A DNA stretch of 64,000 nucleotides, from the NCBI RefSeq assembly GCF_000588875.1, contig NZ_JEMV01000011.1, positions 15,526 through 79,525 on the forward strand. The letters run 5' to 3'. Positions 57,715 to 64,000 of this stretch are shown piece after piece. Position 1 is the stretch's first letter. The number at the start of each line of letters is the position of its first letter. The position numbers were made by a program, and so were the translations under genes. The notes beneath the pieces were generated by a model. That model worked only from the letters and a program-made list of their open reading frames with translations. It ran no database searches and was not told the origin of the DNA. This DNA comes from Sphingobium sp. Ant17. GTDB lineage: Bacteria; Pseudomonadota; Alphaproteobacteria; Sphingomonadales; Sphingomonadaceae.

Positions 57715-58203
57715 ATGGAAGAAGGATCAGAACAGGGCGATGCGTCTGTGTCGCCTGTGGTGGTAGACGACATCATGGCCAGATGGGCGCGCCGGGAGGC
57801 GCAGGAGGCGCAGCTTCTGCCGGTGAACAAGACCAATATTTTCGCAATATTGGCGGCTGCTGGCATGGCCATGGTGCTGATCCGTTTCGATGGATCGGGC
57901 GATAGCGGCCAGATCGAAGAGATGGAGGCGCGCGATGCACAGGGCATCAGCCTTCCGATAACCGATACGCCGGTGAACATGCTGGTCCTGCCTTGGGGCG
58001 AGCATATCTCCAAATCCGAAACGGTCCCGCTGGGCCAGGCCCTGGAAAATATCACCTATCATTTACTGGGTTCAGCCCATCCGGGCTGGGAAAATGGAGA
58101 CGGGGCCTTTGGTGAATTTACCTTCGATGTTGCCGCAGGAACGATCCGGCTCGACCATTATGACCGCTATACCGCCACGGAAGAATTTACCCACCATTTC
58201 TAA
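57715..58203 (+). CDS. DUF6878-like protein
   Basis: The 162-residue protein has VVVDDIMARWARREAQEAQL, FAILAAAGMAMVLIRFDGSG, GDSGQIEEME and YHLLGSAHPGWENGDGAFGE, then FTFDV. The GDSGQIE and GWENxDGAxGEFTFDV motifs mark DUF6878 (from memory). Function unknown; 11 bp before the next gene. Confidence 0.68.
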   Translation: MEEGSEQGDASVSPVVVDDIMARWARREAQEAQLLPVNKTNIFAILAAAGMAMVLIRFDGSGDSGQIEEMEARDAQGISLPITDTPVNMLVLPWGEHISKSETVPLGQALENITYHLLGSAHPGWENGDGAFGEFTFDVAAGTIRLDHYDRYTATEEFTHHF

Positions 58204-58214
58204 AGGAGCGGATC

Positions 58215-58589
58215 ATGGGACATTGCTATCATCATGCGCTTTCGAGCGTACGCAAATGGGGCGGCGAGGCCGAAGATTTCCTGCCTCTTCACCAATGGTT
58301 CGACGAGCCGTCCAAACTCATCATCGCTGACTATCGGCACCGAAGCCTGCGCCATCATGCCGAAGGCATTTTCATGGCGGAGCATTTTTTCGGACCAACG
58401 ATCACCCTTTCAACCGGCCGCATTGTTCCCGTGCGCCTGATCGCCGAACAGCATGTCATCGAGGATCTGGGATTTATTCCTTCCTTTGCCGATTGGGTTC
58501 GCGCCATCAAGCCCGAACCATGGATGGGACGAGCGCAGCCTATCCATAGCCTGGTCGATCCCTTTGCTATCACCGCGGCGGCGGCCTGA
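58215..58589 (+). CDS. DUF6915-like protein
   Basis: The 124-residue His-rich protein reads GHCYHHALSSVRKWGGEAED, FLPLHQWFDEPSKLIIADYR, LRHHAEGIFMAEHFFG and HVIEDLGFIPSFADWVRAIK. This is the DUF6915 pattern (from memory), common beside DUF6878 genes. The clustered His residues could bind metal, but nothing shows this. Confidence 0.7.
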   Translation: MGHCYHHALSSVRKWGGEAEDFLPLHQWFDEPSKLIIADYRHRSLRHHAEGIFMAEHFFGPTITLSTGRIVPVRLIAEQHVIEDLGFIPSFADWVRAIKPEPWMGRAQPIHSLVDPFAITAAAA

Positions 58590-58960
58590 ACTTTGGCATA
58601 TTTAGGCGCGATGCCCCGGCAGTGTTTATGTTCAAACGGGGTTTGCTGATGGCGTAATATCGCCAGGTCATCCCAGGATCCATTCCCGAATCAGGGGCAT
58701 CGAGCCCCAGATTCGGGAGCCTCCTCTCTTCTCTCAACTCTTTTTAGTGTGGCACGGGGTCAGCACCGGCCTCAAGGACGGCGGGGCCCCACCATTTTTT
58801 CCGGCGGGTCTGACCTGTGTCTGTAGATCCAGCCTGAGTGGCCGCCAGAAAAAATCGTGACCCCCACCGCCGCTGCGCGGTCGGGCTACGCCCGATCCTT
58901 GACCCCGGTGCTCGGAGCCCTTGCCGAAGAGAAAATCTCAAACTGTAAAGAGGAGGTTTC
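58590..58960. other. intergenic region with a long stem-loop
   Basis: No gene is supported in this 371-bp gap. At 58685-58717 lies an inverted repeat: cccgaatc a ggggc, loop atcga, gcccc a gattcggg (13 of 14 positions paired), followed by a pyrimidine-rich stretch. A smaller hairpin TCGGGC/GCCCGA is near 58876. They may be processing or termination signals or a repeat family. Confidence 0.5.
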
Positions 58961-59959
58961 ATGACAAGGATTTTCCGTACCATCCGTTCTTTCCCCGAAA
59001 TTGCCGACCTGCTGGCGCTCGAAACAGGGCAGGTGTCCGACCGCTTCAGCCAGGCTTTTACCGAGACGATCGACGGTTTCCGCATGGGGCATGTAGAAGA
59101 GGAGAGCGATGCCGGGATGCCCGATCCCTGGCAGGTGCAGCAGGCGACCGAACTGATGATCTGTACCCTGTTTGACGTCCTGCGAGACACAAGGCTTGAA
59201 AGCATGGCTGGGCGGATCGCCTGGGGGATCGTGCACAGCTTCCACAAGGTTGCAGGACAGCTCGATGGCGAGGCGGACAAGGCAGCGCTCAAGGTCCGGG
59301 ATCTGATCCGCGATGCCGACGGCAGCGAGGTGCTGATGGCGCAGCTGGAGGAAGCGCAAACTATCTGCCAGTCCCTCGACCAAGCGCGCGATGCGGTGGC
59401 TTGCATGCGCGACCATGCCGCAGGAAGTTATCATAACGAAACCGGGCGACCCTGGTCTTCACCGCGGGGATCGCTGGTGTCGAGCAAGCGCACAGCCTCG
59501 GTGGTTGCCGCCCAGGACTTCCTGGCCGCTCGCAGGGAGAAAAAGGCCGCAAGCCATTCCCCAAAGGGACCGATCGTCATATTCTCCGGTGGGCAAGCCT
59601 GGGAGGATCATGACCAGATCACTACGACCCTTGATGCGATACGCCAGCGCATTCCGACAATGGTGCTGGCGACGAGCGCGCAGGACAAGGGATGCGATGC
59701 GATCGCGGCATCCTGGGCGGCACGCAGCGGTACACCACTCATTGCGTTCACCCTCAACCGCAAGCTGGGACAAAGGGCCGGGTTCGCCCGCAATGAGCAA
59801 CTCCTGTCACTGCAGCCGGTCGAGGCGGTGGTGTGCGAAGGCTCAGGGCTTCAGTCCCATCTGGCACGATTGGTCCGCGCAAAAGGCGTGCCCGCGCACT
59901 TCTTCCGGCTTGCAGATCAGCGGAGCGGCTCAGCAGGGCAGCGTCACAGCGCGGCCTGA
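58961..59959 (+). CDS. DUF2493 (SLOG-type) protein, copy 2
   Basis: The 332-residue protein matches copy 1 in layout: helical N-terminal domain (RIAWGIVHSFHKVAGQLDGE; ARDAVACMRDHAAGSYHNET) and C-terminal DUF2493 domain (SPKGPIVIFSGGQAWEDHDQ; TMVLATSAQDKGCDAIAASW; CEGSGLQSHLARLVRAKGVP). Copy 1 and 2 are clearly paralogous but diverged. A terminator follows. Confidence 0.76.
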   Translation: MTRIFRTIRSFPEIADLLALETGQVSDRFSQAFTETIDGFRMGHVEEESDAGMPDPWQVQQATELMICTLFDVLRDTRLESMAGRIAWGIVHSFHKVAGQLDGEADKAALKVRDLIRDADGSEVLMAQLEEAQTICQSLDQARDAVACMRDHAAGSYHNETGRPWSSPRGSLVSSKRTASVVAAQDFLAARREKKAASHSPKGPIVIFSGGQAWEDHDQITTTLDAIRQRIPTMVLATSAQDKGCDAIAASWAARSGTPLIAFTLNRKLGQRAGFARNEQLLSLQPVEAVVCEGSGLQSHLARLVRAKGVPAHFFRLADQRSGSAGQRHSAA

Positions 59960-59971
59960 CGGGAAGGGGTG

Positions 59972-60013
59972 AGGAGGATCGGTTCGGGTTTGTCGGACCG
60001 GTCCTCCTGTTTT
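59972..60013 (+). terminator. terminator after DUF2493 copy 2
   Basis: Stem aggaggatcggt (59972-59983) with accggtcctcct (59997-60008), 12 bp with one G-U pair, followed by GTTTT (60009-60013). It separates the DUF block from the conjugation region. Confidence 0.72.
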
Positions 60014-60036
60014 ACCGTCGGGATATGTCGCCCCGC

Positions 60037-60408
60037 TCAGGGACCCGCAAGGGGTCCGTCGCGGAGCGATGCGGTGTCGCCCTTTGAGCGACCCCGGCCT
60101 CCTGCGCGCGGCTCCGCCGTGCTCGTCGCAGGGACGCCCTGCGGGCGCGGGTCGGGTTGTTGGTTATGTGCGATTGTGGCGGGCGGCAGGGCCTTGAGCG
60201 TAGCGACAGAAGCTGTGCCACCAGCGCGAATCGCGTGGGTGAGAATGTCGCGCAATTCGCGTTCGGTCAAAAATTCGATCGGCAGTTCGGAGACGATAGC
60301 GGCATATTTGCCGCGCAATGCGCGGCGGGTCTGGCCGATCTCCTGCGCAACTTTCCTCTGTCGCGCTTCAAGGTCAGCGAGGCGTTCGCGTTCGGTCATT
60401 CTGGGCAT
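60037..60408 (-). CDS. coiled-coil hypothetical protein next to the transfer operon
   Basis: From ATG 60408 the 123-residue protein is helical and charged at the N-terminus (TERERLADLEARQRKVAQEI; ALRGKYAAIVSELPIEFLTE) and ends in a Pro/Gly/Arg-rich tail. It resembles small TraC/TraD-type accessory proteins of mobilisation modules in general character, but no family is certain. It is divergent from the RHH-traD-relaxase operon. Confidence 0.5.
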   Translation of the reverse strand: MPRMTERERLADLEARQRKVAQEIGQTRRALRGKYAAIVSELPIEFLTERELRDILTHAIRAGGTASVATLKALPPATIAHNQQPDPRPQGVPATSTAEPRAGGRGRSKGDTASLRDGPLAGP

Positions 60409-60896
60409 GGCATCTTCCTTTCAGATGGCCTGCCCGCCACCTGTTTCTTATCGATGGAGTGCATCATGATCGCAATGGAAATGTTGCAGCTGGGGTGCGT
60501 TTGCCTGTGGCGCGATGTGCCGCAGAAAAGAACAAAAACCCCTGCGGGGAGCCCCGCGCCTTCCGGCACGAGGCAGCGCAGTGGCAAGCGCGCTGCGAAG
60601 GAAGGACGCACGGCACGAGGCCGTTTTGTAATGCACCGTACGCACGGATGCTGCGAACGCGAAACGCCCTAATTTCCGTAGCTTATGCCCGTCACACCGG
60701 TCGGACAGTTTGTCACTGATCGTCATACCGGTATGACGCCCGATCAGTCGATCTATGCTAAGTCTTTGATCGCCCATGTCATCATTTGTCCGACGTGGCA
60801 GACACTGAACATTTCTCTATGGCATTGAGATCAAGCGACGAATCTGCTATAAGGCCCGAGCTTCACTACCCGTCGGCGCAGAAACAGGATCTGCGC
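60409..60896. promoter_or_regulatory. control region of the transfer operon with large inverted repeat (possible oriT/operator)
   Basis: The 488-bp divergent gap has no supported gene. It contains a perfect 18-bp palindrome cgtcataccggtatgacg (60721-60738) inside a larger inverted repeat actgatcg...cgatcagt (60715-60722, 60741-60748). A related half-site gtcacaccgg lies at 60691-60700 (gtcataccgg in the palindrome). Such nested repeats before an RHH-coupling protein-relaxase operon fit an oriT or an RHH autoregulator site. Confidence 0.5.
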
Positions 60897-61199
60897 ATGG
60901 CCCGAATAACGATCCGTCTCGATGACGCCCTGTTCGACCGACTGGTCGATCAGGCCCATAACAGTGGCAGCACTCCGTCTGCCTATCTTCGTGATATTCT
61001 GCACCGCTTTGAGGGGGATGATCCATCGGGCTATCATGCCCGTCTGGATGAGCTGCACGCGACCGCCATTCAGACCCTGGCGATTCTCGCCAAGTCCATT
61101 GGCACGCGCACGCCCGACATATTGGCAGCCGGGCTGGCCGATGCCCGACGCCTGCTCAAGGAAAGGGGGCTGCTCGATCCTGAGCAGGATCGGCCATGA
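60897..61199 (+). CDS. ribbon-helix-helix protein of the transfer operon
   Basis: The 100-residue protein from ATG 60897 has an RHH DNA-binding start (ARITIRLDDALFDRLVDQAH, NSGSTPSAYLRDILHRF) and a helical C-terminus. RHH proteins at this position serve as oriT accessory factors (TrwA-like) or autoregulators. Its stop overlaps the traD start (ATGA). Confidence 0.72.
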   Translation: MARITIRLDDALFDRLVDQAHNSGSTPSAYLRDILHRFEGDDPSGYHARLDELHATAIQTLAILAKSIGTRTPDILAAGLADARRLLKERGLLDPEQDRP

Positions 61200-63286
61200 G
61201 CATTTTCCGGCATGATACATTGGGGTCCTGGACGCGTGGCGGACAGGCGATCGTCCACAATGTCCGCATGACCACGCAGGTCTTCTACCAGACCTTTCTT
61301 GCCAGTGTCATTATCTGGGTTGGCGGCATCATCTGGTATGCGCTGGAGAAGTCATCCGACTATGAACGCTTCGTTCTGATGAAGCTCGGCCAGGCAATGG
61401 TGATGGGCGATACCATCCCTGGCAACGTCACGCCCATATTGTTCAAGACACCCGCTGGCCGCGAATATTGGACGACGCCCAGAGATATACTGGAATCCGG
61501 CATTGCCCATAAGACGCTTGTCGCTTTCGAAACCTATCTCCTGCACGGGGCGGCGCTTTCGGGCCTATTTGCCCTCGCTATGCTGTTCTGGGCCTGGTTC
61601 TATTTTACCCGCATGGGCAGGGGGCTCGGGTCGAACCAGTTCCTGCGCGGTGCGCGCTTTGGAACCGTGCGGCAGATACGCCGGGCGTTGCGCTGGCAGA
61701 AGCGCGGCAGCCTCGCCATCGGCGGCGTTCCCGTGCCTCACGCATTCGAGCCAGAGCATATCCTCATCTGCGGCGCGCCTGGCACAGGCAAGACCAACCT
61801 CATCATCAAGATGCTCGACGGGGTACGCAAGACGAAGCGCCGGGCTATCATATATGACACTGCGGGTACGTTTGTGGAGAAATTCTACCGGCCAGGCACC
61901 GACATCCTCCTCAACCCGCTCGATGCCCGCGCTGATGCCTGGGCCCCCTGGGTCGATGTGCCGCGCGACTATCATTATGACCAGATTGCGGAATCGACCA
62001 TCCCCGACAAGACCGGCGATCCCTTCTGGGCGAAAGCGGCGCGCGGCACGCTGGTCGCCGTCATGCGCAAGTTGGCGCGGCAGGAACGGACCCTGGTTTC
62101 GATCCTGCTGGACACCCTGCTTCGGTCCAAGCTCAAGGAACTGGCCGCTTTTGCCGCCGGAACCGATGCGTCGGCCTTTATTTCCATTGAAGGGGAACGA
62201 ACCTCAGCGGGCATCCAGGCGGAACTCGCTTCGGTCATGCGCAGCTTCTCCTATCTGGATGATACAGATGATGGCCTGTCGATCCGCGATTGGGTCGCCA
62301 ATGAAAAGGATGATAGCTGGCTATTCATTACCGTAAAGGCTGACCAGTTGCCCTCGCTTCGTCCGCTGATAACGGTCTGGCTGGACATCGCGATCAGCGC
62401 CATCATGAGCCTGGAGCCGGACCAGGATCGGCGTCTTTACTGTGTGATCGATGAACTGCCATCACTCCAGAAACTGCCCTCGCTCTCCGACTTTCTGGCC
62501 CGCGCCCGCAAATATGGCGGATGTGGTATATTGGGGTTTCAGAGCTATCCGCAGCTTGAAGCCACCTATGGTATTCAGGATGCAGCAGCCATCACCGGCT
62601 ATTGCTCGACCTGGGTAGCGCTGCGCGCCAACGACACCCCGACCGCAAGGCATGTCAGCGAAAATCTGGGACAGGTTGAACAGGTCGAAGCCAATGAGGG
62701 CATGTCCTACGGCGTCAACGATATGCGCGATGGGGTAAATCTGTCGCGCATGCAAGTGACCCGGCCGTTGGTCATGCATACCGAGGTTACCAACCTTCCC
62801 AATCTCGTCGGCTATCTGCGTTTTGGTCGCAGTCTTCCGGTTGTGCGCTTTATCGACAGCTATAATAAGTTGCCCTCAATTGCTGTCGCGTTTGCAGAGC
62901 GGATTGCCCCGCCTGTCCGCCTGTCACCGCAGTTGGATGGGGAAGGGGCACCGACAAACACTGCATCGAAACGCGGGGCCAGGCTGACCCGTCGCAAGAC
63001 TTCATCGTCATCCCACGCGACCGCCGAAATTCCGCCTGAACAAGAAGCCGGTTTTGGCGGGGTAGATGCGCCCGCACCAAATGCCGTTATGCCGAGCAGG
63101 AATGATGGTGAAAGCCAAGCGCCACCTGTACCACCGCCGTTGGAGCTTTTTGGCAAGCCCGCGGCTTCCGCCTTTCCCAGCATGCGCGTCATGATGGTGC
63201 TCGCAACAGGGCGACGCCGGCATGATCCATCCTCGTCGCTTGAAGGGCACACCGACCAATCTCACCCGCTATTATATGGTGGGTGA
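61196..63286 (+). CDS. traD: TraD/TrwB-type conjugative coupling ATPase
   Basis: The 696-residue protein has two N-terminal TM helices (about 33-50 and 115-138), Walker A GAPGTGKT (193-200), the TrwB DNA-binding ATPase core (RAIIYDTAGTFVEKFYRPGT; DILLNPLDARADAWAPW) and Walker B-like LYCVIDELPSL. It pumps the relaxase-bound strand into the type IV secretion channel. The last about 20 residues run 65 bp into the relaxase gene; an alternative frame would end at TGA overlapping ATG 63222, so a base may be missing near 63200. Confidence 0.88.
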   Translation: MSIFRHDTLGSWTRGGQAIVHNVRMTTQVFYQTFLASVIIWVGGIIWYALEKSSDYERFVLMKLGQAMVMGDTIPGNVTPILFKTPAGREYWTTPRDILESGIAHKTLVAFETYLLHGAALSGLFALAMLFWAWFYFTRMGRGLGSNQFLRGARFGTVRQIRRALRWQKRGSLAIGGVPVPHAFEPEHILICGAPGTGKTNLIIKMLDGVRKTKRRAIIYDTAGTFVEKFYRPGTDILLNPLDARADAWAPWVDVPRDYHYDQIAESTIPDKTGDPFWAKAARGTLVAVMRKLARQERTLVSILLDTLLRSKLKELAAFAAGTDASAFISIEGERTSAGIQAELASVMRSFSYLDDTDDGLSIRDWVANEKDDSWLFITVKADQLPSLRPLITVWLDIAISAIMSLEPDQDRRLYCVIDELPSLQKLPSLSDFLARARKYGGCGILGFQSYPQLEATYGIQDAAAITGYCSTWVALRANDTPTARHVSENLGQVEQVEANEGMSYGVNDMRDGVNLSRMQVTRPLVMHTEVTNLPNLVGYLRFGRSLPVVRFIDSYNKLPSIAVAFAERIAPPVRLSPQLDGEGAPTNTASKRGARLTRRKTSSSSHATAEIPPEQEAGFGGVDAPAPNAVMPSRNDGESQAPPVPPPLELFGKPAASAFPSMRVMMVLATGRRRHDPSSSLEGHTDQSHPLLYGG

Positions 63287-64000
63287 TTATTACACCAAAG
63301 GTGCCGACGAACATTCGCAATGGGGTGGCGCCATCGCTGCGGAGCTTGGACTGAACGGTAAGGTCGATCCCTCGACCTTCCAGGCTTTGCTTGATGGGAA
63401 GGTCGATGAGCAGAAGCTGGGGCGCCGCCGCGGCGAAAGCAAGATCCAGCATCATCCAGGATGGGACTTTGCAGTGAATGCGCCAAAATCGGTGTCGATC
63501 ATGGCGCTCGTTGCTGGTGACGAACGGGTCATTGCCGCGCATGAAAAAGCGGTGAGCGTGGCGCTATCCTATCTGGAGGAACATGCGACGCTGCGTCACC
63601 GGGTCGATGGCAACATCACTCATGAAACCACCGGGCGTCTGATCTATGCTCGGTTTACCGAACATGCCTCGCGCGAACTGGACCCCCACCTCCATACCCA
63701 TGTCGTGATCATGAACATGACAAATCGGGGGGACGGAACGCCCATGTCCAGCCTCGAAACCCGGGCGATGTTTTCAGAACAGATGGTTGCAGGGCAGGTT
63801 TATCGCAACGATCTGGCCCATCGGCTTAAAGAACTTGGCTATGGAATCGACTATGATCCGCGCAAGGGACTGTTCGAGATTGGTGACGTACCCAAAGAAC
63901 TCATCAAACATATGTCCCAGCGCGCGGAGCAGATCGAGGCGCATGCGAGAGAAAATGGGCTGGCGGGCCAGGCGGCCCGACGTATGTCCTTTTACCAGAC
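63222..64000 (+). CDS. traI: MobF (TrwC/TraI-type) relaxase, N-terminal part
   Basis: From ATG 63222 the frame is open to the window end (about 259 residues). It shows the MobF relaxase: catalytic-Tyr region LTRYYMVGDYYTKGADEHSQ, HHPGWDFAVNAPKSVSIMAL, TGRLIYARFTEHASRELDPH and the three-His metal site DPHLHTHVVIMNM. The relaxase nicks oriT and leads the strand into the recipient; the helicase part lies beyond the window. Confidence 0.92.
   Translation, partial: MIHPRRLKGTPTNLTRYYMVGDYYTKGADEHSQWGGAIAAELGLNGKVDPSTFQALLDGKVDEQKLGRRRGESKIQHHPGWDFAVNAPKSVSIMALVAGDERVIAAHEKAVSVALSYLEEHATLRHRVDGNITHETTGRLIYARFTEHASRELDPHLHTHVVIMNMTNRGDGTPMSSLETRAMFSEQMVAGQVYRNDLAHRLKELGYGIDYDPRKGLFEIGDVPKELIKHMSQRAEQIEAHARENGLAGQAARRMSFYQ

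Noticed and set aside
1-64000. CRISPR arrays, tRNA/rRNA genes or insertion sequences
   Set aside because: No spaced direct repeats, transposase motifs, terminal inverted repeats or recognisable RNA genes were seen when reading both strands.

Overview
The window reads as high-GC alphaproteobacterial DNA, most like a sphingomonad (Sphingobium, Novosphingobium or Sphingomonas). Supporting signs are alphaproteobacterial LexA boxes (GTTC-N7-GTTC), a MucR-type regulator, the imuA-imuB-dnaE2 mutasome, a Ku/LigD pair, and many small families (DUF736, DUF2493, DUF932, DUF6117-, DUF6878- and DUF6915-like) that I associate with sphingomonad plasmids and integrative elements. I see no rRNA, tRNA, CRISPR array or insertion sequence. 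All family names come from reading the protein sequences; no database search was run.

Layout. 1-0.6 kb: start of an outer-membrane alginate-export-type porin, running off the left edge. 0.7-3.8 kb: chromate resistance operon chrB-chrA-superoxide dismutase. 3.8-16.1 kb: nickel/cobalt/cadmium-type cluster: a CsoR/RcnR-like repressor, an NreB-like MFS exporter with two operator-like repeats before it, a His-rich small protein, czcCBA-type HME-RND efflux, then a lipoprotein, a DUF4198 protein, a HupE-like permease and other envelope proteins. 16.3-36.6 kb: stress and DNA-repair block: SDR oxidoreductase, ku-GNAT-ligD (NHEJ), imuA-imuB-dnaE2 behind a LexA box, xthA, trxC, an HU protein, a tandem SRAP pair behind a second LexA box, alkB and radC. 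36.6-41.7 kb: small regulators, a toprim/CHC2 primase-like protein and a large ParB-like protein ending in a strong terminator. 41.7-60 kb: mobile-element backbone: a strawberry-notch methylase/helicase, a MucR-like regulator, DUF932, a GHKL ATPase flanked by two related small proteins, parDE, and the DUF736/DUF2493 block. 60-64 kb: conjugation operon: RHH protein, TraD-type coupling protein, and the start of a TrwC/TraI-type (MobF) relaxase running off the right edge. A large inverted repeat lies before it.

Together the genes look like a conjugative plasmid or integrative element carrying metal resistance and DNA-repair cargo. At least ten genes are split by single-base indels, nearly all 1-nt deletions and often in short G/C runs (MFS, czcC, czcA twice, SDR tail, ligD, two GNAT genes, SRAP paralogue, alkB, strawberry-notch twice, plus one 1-nt insertion at 47.8 kb). 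One error type spread over unrelated genes points to uncorrected sequencing or consensus errors more than to real decay, so these entries give the reconstructed full-length gene.

The most notable biology is a tandem SRAP paralogue that lost all four catalytic residues, a GHKL ATPase between two related small proteins, an acetyltransferase inserted between Ku and LigD, and a large inverted repeat before the conjugation operon.
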